Shown here: piece by piece, positions 58,919 to 64,000 of the stretch
Layout of the letters: each line of letters opens with the position of its first letter
Position numbering within the stretch: position 1 is the stretch's first letter
Assembly: GCF_009795715.1 (NCBI RefSeq)
Contig: NZ_WTCR01000009.1
Span: 124,001-188,000, forward strand
Reading direction: 5' to 3'
Source of the DNA: Labilibaculum euxinicum
GTDB taxonomy: Bacteria > Bacteroidota > Bacteroidia > Bacteroidales > Marinifilaceae
Length of the DNA stretch: 64,000 nt
The notes under the pieces: generated by a model
Seen by the model: only the letters and a program-made list of their open reading frames with translations
The model's database searches: none
Told to the model about the DNA's origin: nothing
Position numbers and translations under genes: made by a program

Positions 58919-60250
58919 ATGGCTGCTATTACCAAAATATTGAAAAAAGCACTCTCAGAGTATTATTTTTTCCTCAGTAACCCAAGAGATATGAGGGTTT
59001 TGTTGATTACCAACATGATTTATGCCTTCGTGCTTCCGGTGGTCGATATTTTTGTAAGCGCCTATATCATGCGTTTCACCAATAACGATTTTACATTGGT
59101 AGCCTACTATCAGCTGGCTATTTATACCGGAATACCGCTTACCTTTTTTATTAATGGTTTTCTCTTGAAAAAGATCAAAATAGCCAATCTATATAGTTTT
59201 GGAATGCTTTTAAGTGGTATCTCCATGTTGTTTATGATGACGCTTGATCATCTTAATTTTGCAGGAGTTGTTTTTTCCGGATTAATAATGGGTGCATCTT
59301 TTGGGTTTTTCTGGGCCAACCGTGATTTTTTGGCTTTGGATACTACAAATGATAAAAACCGGAATTACTATTACGGTTTGGAAACCTTCTTTTTTACAAT
59401 AACATCAATTATAATTCCTTTAATTGTTGGATGGTTTATTATATCGTCAAAAACATTGGGTTGGTTTGGCGAACACAGAGCTTATCAGGTTATTACGCTT
59501 TGCGTATTCATTCTAACGATTATTTCATCCATTGTAATCCACAGGGAAAAATTTAAAAATCCGAAGCAAAAGAAATTTCTGCATTTCCACTTCGACCGAT
59601 TATGGCACAAAATGTTATTTTTAGCCGGACTAAAAGGACTTGCACAAGGATATTTGGTGACAGCACCGGCTATTCTGATCATGTATTTAATTGGTGACGA
59701 AGGATCTTTGGGAACAATTCAGGCTATAAGTGGAATTGTTACGGCAATAGTATTGTATCTGCTGGGACGATTTTCCAAACCGGAACACCGCATTTACATA
59801 TTTGCAGTGGGTTTGCTCATTTTTGTTGCAGGCACAATGGCCAATGCAATTATGTTTTCGGCAACAGGTGCAATGGTGTTTATGCTGGCGATGGTATTAT
59901 TCAGACCCCTGCACGATATTGCCTATTTTCCGATTCAGATGAGAGTGATTGATGTGCTTTCCCGAAAGGAGAAACGAAACGAATTTGCTTACATTTTTAA
60001 TCATGAATTTGGACTTTTTGTTGGACGGGTTTTCGGATTAGTAATGTTTTTGTTGCTTACACACTACGTTTCGGAGGTGTTCGCTCTTAAGTATTCTTTA
60101 CTGATCATTGCACTGCTGCAATTAATCTCTATTCCTGTTGCCAAAATGGTGATTAAACATACCAGTAAAGAGGAATTCAAATCAAATGGCCAAGACGTAA
60201 GATTAAGAGATGTAGATGATAAATTAGTAGTAGAACCTTTGGTTCAATAG
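58919..60250 (+). CDS. MFS transporter, probably for oligosaccharide or mannoside
   Basis: The protein has 443 residues with about 12 membrane segments; RDMRVLLITNMIYAFVLPVVDIFVSAYIM opens the first half and VLFRPLHDIAYFPIQMRVIDVLSRKEKRNEFAYI lies in the second. It is 3 bp downstream of GH130 and on the same strand as the following lipoprotein and SusC genes, so it most likely carries the mono- or oligosaccharide freed by the surface system into the cytoplasm. Confidence 0.85.
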   Translation: MAAITKILKKALSEYYFFLSNPRDMRVLLITNMIYAFVLPVVDIFVSAYIMRFTNNDFTLVAYYQLAIYTGIPLTFFINGFLLKKIKIANLYSFGMLLSGISMLFMMTLDHLNFAGVVFSGLIMGASFGFFWANRDFLALDTTNDKNRNYYYGLETFFFTITSIIIPLIVGWFIISSKTLGWFGEHRAYQVITLCVFILTIISSIVIHREKFKNPKQKKFLHFHFDRLWHKMLFLAGLKGLAQGYLVTAPAILIMYLIGDEGSLGTIQAISGIVTAIVLYLLGRFSKPEHRIYIFAVGLLIFVAGTMANAIMFSATGAMVFMLAMVLFRPLHDIAYFPIQMRVIDVLSRKEKRNEFAYIFNHEFGLFVGRVFGLVMFLLLTHYVSEVFALKYSLLIIALLQLISIPVAKMVIKHTSKEEFKSNGQDVRLRDVDDKLVVEPLVQ

Positions 60251-60411
60251 CTTTGCAGGCTTTGAGAAAAAAATAATTTAAGGTCAATTCTGAAAATATA
60301 AAAGATACAAATCCATTAACAGGTGAAACGACTATGTAACACTATTACAAACAGGTGGATAAGTGTAATTTGGGAGTTCCATATGACAACTAAAAAAATA
60401 AATTATAACAC

Positions 60412-62127
60412 ATGAATCGTAACTATTTATTTTGGATACTATGTTGTTTCGTTTTTGCTTCGTGCACGACACAACCGCAAACAGCTGTAAAAGAGCTGCA
60501 GATTTGTCGTGTAGAAAGTATGCCTAATCAGCCGCAGCCATATAAGATGCTTGACTGGCATGAAAAGGCAGTGAATTTCGACGAAGCAATATTCGATTTT
60601 GATGCCACAGGCGAATTCCGGCCTTTTATTTGGTTGGATAGTGCAAAGAGAAATCTTCCACAGACAACATTTGGTTTGTACACTGTTATAGGTGATGTGA
60701 GACAAGGACCAAATAAAAATAAGGGTGAATTTCACGAAGCAATCAATTCTTTGGGCGCTTTGATGAGTGCCGGATTAGTGGGAATTGACAAGCGGGATCA
60801 GAAGGGATACAATTTTGTGAAAATGGTTCAGAACTATTTCAACACCGATAATGGTTGGAATATCATGATGAACAATACTTGTCCGGAAGTTGCACTTTTA
60901 GGTGGAGGATATGGCCGCGACTGGTGGTACGATGTTTTTCCAAATGTGCTGTATTATGCCGTTTCGGAATTACAGCCTAATGTAGAAGGTGCAGATGCGA
61001 TTCAGAAAACCATTGCCGAGCAGTTCTTTAAGGCCGATTCTACCTTGAATGGAAATTACGATTATTCCTATTTCGACTATGCTGAGATGAAAGGGAAACG
61101 AAATCAGATTCCTTATCAGCAGGATGCAGCAGCAGGACATGCTTATGTGCTGTACTCGGCTTATCAAAAATTTGGAGATCCACGTTATCTGGAAGGTGCA
61201 AAATCAGCAATTGAGGCTTTGTTGAGCCAAAAAGAAAGTCGGTTTTACGAAGTACTGATGCCTTTTGGAGCTTATGTGGCAGCCCGCTTAAATGCGGAAC
61301 AGGGAACCAATTACGATGTTTCGAAAATACTTGATTGGACTTTCGACGGATGTACTGCGGAAAAGGGCCGCACCGGCTGGGGAATTATTGCAGATCGTTG
61401 GGGAGATTATGATGTTTCGGGCATACAGGGAAGCCTGACTCAGGATGGTGGCTACGGTTTTTTAATGAACACCTTCGACATGGCCTGGCCGCTGGTACCA
61501 ATGGTTCGATACGATCAAGAATATGCCCGGTCCATTGGGAAATGGATGTTGAATGCAGCAAATTCCTCTCGTTTGTTCTATCCTTACGAAATTCCGGACA
61601 GAAATCAGTATTTGCCTGAAAATAAAAGCATAACCCGTAATGTAATCGCCTACGAGGGATTAAAGAAGGTTGATGCTTATAACACCGAGGAGTTTAAAGG
61701 AGTTTCGCCGGTAGCACTGGGCGATGGACCAAATTGGGTGGTTAGCCAGCCAAAACTATCCATGTTTAGTATTTACGGATCGGCACATGCCGGAATCTTT
61801 GGTTCTATCATCAGGAAAACAAATGTGGAGAAGATTCTGCAATTGGATTGTCTTGCGACAGATTTCTATAAAAATGAATCCTATCCAACTTATTTATACT
61901 TCAATCCTTACGATGAGGTAAAGAAAATCGACTATTCTTCAGAACAAGGAATTGATCTGTATGATATTATTTCCGGGAAGCTTGTTGCTGAAAAGATTTT
62001 TGGCAAAGGAAGCTTTTCAATTGAAGGAAATAAAGCGATGGTAGTGGTTGAAATTCCTGCGGGATCAAAAATAGAACGATCAAAAGAGAAAGTGACGGCA
62101 AATGGAATTGTTATCTCTTTTTATTAA
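60412..62127 (+). CDS. Lipoprotein with probable (alpha/alpha)-barrel glycosidase-like domain
   Basis: The protein has 571 residues. Lipobox FWILCCFVFASC with Cys at ~19. The chain is dominated by Trp/Tyr-rich helical blocks (GYGRDWWYDVFPNVLYYAV, AAAGHAYVLYSAYQKFGDPRYLEG, YGFLMNTFDMAWPLVPMVRYD), with a C-terminal beta region (LYDIISGKLVAEKIFG) as in (alpha/alpha)6 toroid glycosidases and lyases. I do not recognise the family. It is 162 bp after the MFS gene and 249 bp before SusC, so it is likely a surface enzyme of this utilisation locus. Confidence 0.75.
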   Translation: MNRNYLFWILCCFVFASCTTQPQTAVKELQICRVESMPNQPQPYKMLDWHEKAVNFDEAIFDFDATGEFRPFIWLDSAKRNLPQTTFGLYTVIGDVRQGPNKNKGEFHEAINSLGALMSAGLVGIDKRDQKGYNFVKMVQNYFNTDNGWNIMMNNTCPEVALLGGGYGRDWWYDVFPNVLYYAVSELQPNVEGADAIQKTIAEQFFKADSTLNGNYDYSYFDYAEMKGKRNQIPYQQDAAAGHAYVLYSAYQKFGDPRYLEGAKSAIEALLSQKESRFYEVLMPFGAYVAARLNAEQGTNYDVSKILDWTFDGCTAEKGRTGWGIIADRWGDYDVSGIQGSLTQDGGYGFLMNTFDMAWPLVPMVRYDQEYARSIGKWMLNAANSSRLFYPYEIPDRNQYLPENKSITRNVIAYEGLKKVDAYNTEEFKGVSPVALGDGPNWVVSQPKLSMFSIYGSAHAGIFGSIIRKTNVEKILQLDCLATDFYKNESYPTYLYFNPYDEVKKIDYSSEQGIDLYDIISGKLVAEKIFGKGSFSIEGNKAMVVVEIPAGSKIERSKEKVTANGIVISFY

Positions 62128-62375
62128 GGAACTACTATTTTTTGAAATGGGCGGTTCTATTGGTAAAATGACAACATAAATATCTGGTTGAATTGGATCA
62201 TTTAAACGATTCAATTCAACTGGAAATAATAAGATCTCAAGTGCTTTAGATATAGTATCATTTAATTAGACGATTACGGAAACGATAGCAATTTCTTCAA
62301 ATAGGATCCTTGATGAATTGTTATTTATAGAAAAATTACGCTTTTAATTCACTGTTGTTAATTAAAATAAAATCT

Positions 62376-64000
62376 ATGAAAACTATGTTTTTAAATTTAA
62401 AAAGAGGAATACTGGGCTTTGTATTTATCTTTTTGACAAGTGCTGTCTTTGGGCAGGTTCTTGTATCAGGAAAAGTTACCGACGTAAGTGGAGAATCATT
62501 ACCAGGTGTTAGTGTTTTTGTAAAAGGCACAAGTGTTGGTTCCATTACAGATATTGATGGAGATTACAGTTTAGAAGTGCCTGAAAATGCACAAATCCTG
62601 GTTTTCTCTTTCATTGGAATGAAAAATCAGGAAGTTGAATTCACTGGGCAAACCAGTATCAATGTTATTTTGCAAGAAGATGTAACTGGTTTAGATGAGG
62701 TTGTTATTGTTGGTTATACAGCAAGAAAAAAATCTACATTAACAGGAGCCGTATCGGTTGTTAATCTTTCAGATATGGAGAAAACACGAGTACCAAATGT
62801 TTCTCAGGCCTTGCAAGGTCAAATTGCAGGGGTATTGGTAACATCAAGTACAGGTGCGCCGGGAGATCCTATTCAAATACGTATTCGTGGAGAAGGAACT
62901 ATTGGAGATAACAATCCGTTGTATGTAGTAGATGGAATTCCTTCTCGCGATATTACCTTTTTAAATCAGGCCGATGTTAAAACTATGACTGTTTTAAAAG
63001 ATGCCGCTGCAGCAGCAATTTATGGTTCCAGAGCTTCCGGTGGTGTAGTATTAATTACCACTAAAAGCGGATCGATAGGGGAAACAAGTTTCGATGTAAA
63101 CTATTACACAGGAATTCATAAGGTTGCCAACCTTCCTAATATGCTGAATGCTGAGCAGTACATGAATACCCTCGAGAAAGCTTGGGACAATTCAGACAGA
63201 ACAGGAGCAAATCCTTATACCGCTGATAAAGGCAGATCTGATTTTGCTGACACAGACTGGCTTGATGAATTGTTTGAAACAGGAAGATCACAAAATTTGC
63301 AGGTGACAGCTGGTGGAGGAACTGAAAAAATGCAATATTTAATGTCTTTGGGTTATTATGGACAGGATGGAATTGTTGTATTTGATAATGATAAATACCA
63401 AAGATTAAATTACAGAACCAATCTCAATATCGATGTAACGGATCGAATTAAAATTGGGACAAATCTGCAATTGTCTTATTCAACACAAGATAAAACAGCA
63501 TCAAAAGGTGAAAGTCTAATTCGATATGCTTTATTAAGAGCTCCCGTATTAGCAGTTCGTAAAGATGTGAATGATCCTACTTACTCTGAAAGAGATCCTT
63601 TTACGGATATGCCGTTTTTCACGCCAACGGGCTATGATCAGGGATTACAAAGATCGATGTATGAAATGGTAGGTAACCCTGTTGCCAAAGCCTATTTTAC
63701 AGATGATCAGCGAAAGATTTATAAAACATTTGGAAATGTTTATGGTGAATTTGCTTTTTTGGGTAATAAAGAACTAAAATTCAGAACAAATATCGGGGTT
63801 GATTTATCAATGTTTCACAACAAAGCTTTTAATGAGAATTATGGTGATGATGATGGTGGTGGATCTGCAGTTGATCAAGGATTGGGCAGACAGAACAGAC
63901 CTAATAGCTTGAGTGAAGAAAGAGGAGAAGCACGTACAATTACCTTTAATAATACATTAAATTACGCGAAAACCTTCAAAGAAAAGCATGATTTTAGTGC
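62376..64000 (+). CDS. SusC/RagA TonB-linked outer-membrane protein (3' end outside window)
   Basis: The frame is open to the right edge (541 codons seen of ~1000 expected). Signal peptide MKTMFLNLKRGILGFVFIFL... ends near FGQ. A carboxypeptidase-regulatory-like domain follows (VSGKVTDVSGESLPGVSVFV), then the TonB box region DEVVIVGYTARKKSTLTGAV and the plug with QALQGQIAGVLV, IRIRGEGTIGDNNPLYVVDGIP and ASGGVVLITTKSG, all SusC marks. It imports a glycan with a SusD partner expected just beyond the window. Together with GH130, the MFS gene and the 571-aa lipoprotein it forms a polysaccharide utilisation locus. Confidence 0.95.
   Translation, partial: MKTMFLNLKRGILGFVFIFLTSAVFGQVLVSGKVTDVSGESLPGVSVFVKGTSVGSITDIDGDYSLEVPENAQILVFSFIGMKNQEVEFTGQTSINVILQEDVTGLDEVVIVGYTARKKSTLTGAVSVVNLSDMEKTRVPNVSQALQGQIAGVLVTSSTGAPGDPIQIRIRGEGTIGDNNPLYVVDGIPSRDITFLNQADVKTMTVLKDAAAAAIYGSRASGGVVLITTKSGSIGETSFDVNYYTGIHKVANLPNMLNAEQYMNTLEKAWDNSDRTGANPYTADKGRSDFADTDWLDELFETGRSQNLQVTAGGGTEKMQYLMSLGYYGQDGIVVFDNDKYQRLNYRTNLNIDVTDRIKIGTNLQLSYSTQDKTASKGESLIRYALLRAPVLAVRKDVNDPTYSERDPFTDMPFFTPTGYDQGLQRSMYEMVGNPVAKAYFTDDQRKIYKTFGNVYGEFAFLGNKELKFRTNIGVDLSMFHNKAFNENYGDDDGGGSAVDQGLGRQNRPNSLSEERGEARTITFNNTLNYAKTFKEKHDFS

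Overview
The window looks like chromosome from a Gram-negative Bacteroidota bacterium, probably a marine or anaerobic member of the Marinilabiliales (this placement is inference). The evidence is a SusC/RagA porin, Bacteroidota-restricted families (DUF3098, DUF4834, DUF5723), weak Shine-Dalgarno sequences, AT-rich DNA and promoters of the TTTG / TAnnTTTG type. The clearest promoter lies in front of a tRNA-Leu(CAA) at 47114-47195.

Layout. 1-1349: end of an array of small gene cassettes separated by long imperfect palindromes, followed by a ~105-bp unit that recurs inverted at 49141-49244. 1570-1835: 41-bp tandem repeats. 2008-6907 (-): two glycosyltransferases and a GH130 enzyme. 7262-8831: YcaQ-type glycosylase and a Cys-rich small protein. 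9289-13181 (+): operon of a GNAT acetyltransferase, an M20 deacylase and two different PLP racemases. 13325-16420: MarR regulator with a visible operator, a class 1 isoprenoid-type enzyme and a 2-hydroxyacid dehydrogenase. 17409-21703: five-gene operon (NifX-like, CoA-binding, SLAC1 channel, DUF302, DUF1847) beside a Crp/Fnr regulator with a palindromic operator, and a truncated globin. 21806-25774 (-): ftsX-DUF3098-uppP-truB-queA. 25964-32944: envelope glycan locus with flippase, TagD, two TagF-like transferases and YfhO. 33412-34801: lipoprotein plus barrel protein. 34967-36983: glycyl-tRNA synthetase and DUF4834. 37057-37510: high-GC repeat element and ~21-bp repeats. 37626-46742 (-): surface or envelope proteins, ALDH7-type dehydrogenase and a dihydroorotate dehydrogenase-like protein. 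47114-48860: tRNA-Leu and hipBA. 49141-52065 (-): second cassette array (XRE-membrane protein and rhomboid protease). 52654-57555: EmrAB/TolC-type efflux pump with a divergent AraC regulator. 57869-64000 (+): start of a mannoside-type utilisation locus (GH130, MFS, lipoprotein, SusC) that runs off the window.

The most unusual signal is the pair of cassette arrays. For each of three cassettes, a sequence TT(A/G)... at its 5' end is the inverted complement of a ...(C/T)AAC sequence near its 3' end, as expected if each cassette carries its own split recombination site, as integron cassettes do. The palindromes between cassettes have mismatches that are always A.C on the coding strand and therefore G.T wobbles on the other strand, so one strand folds better. 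No integrase gene is present in the window. The two arrays point towards each other and both end at the same ~105-bp unit.
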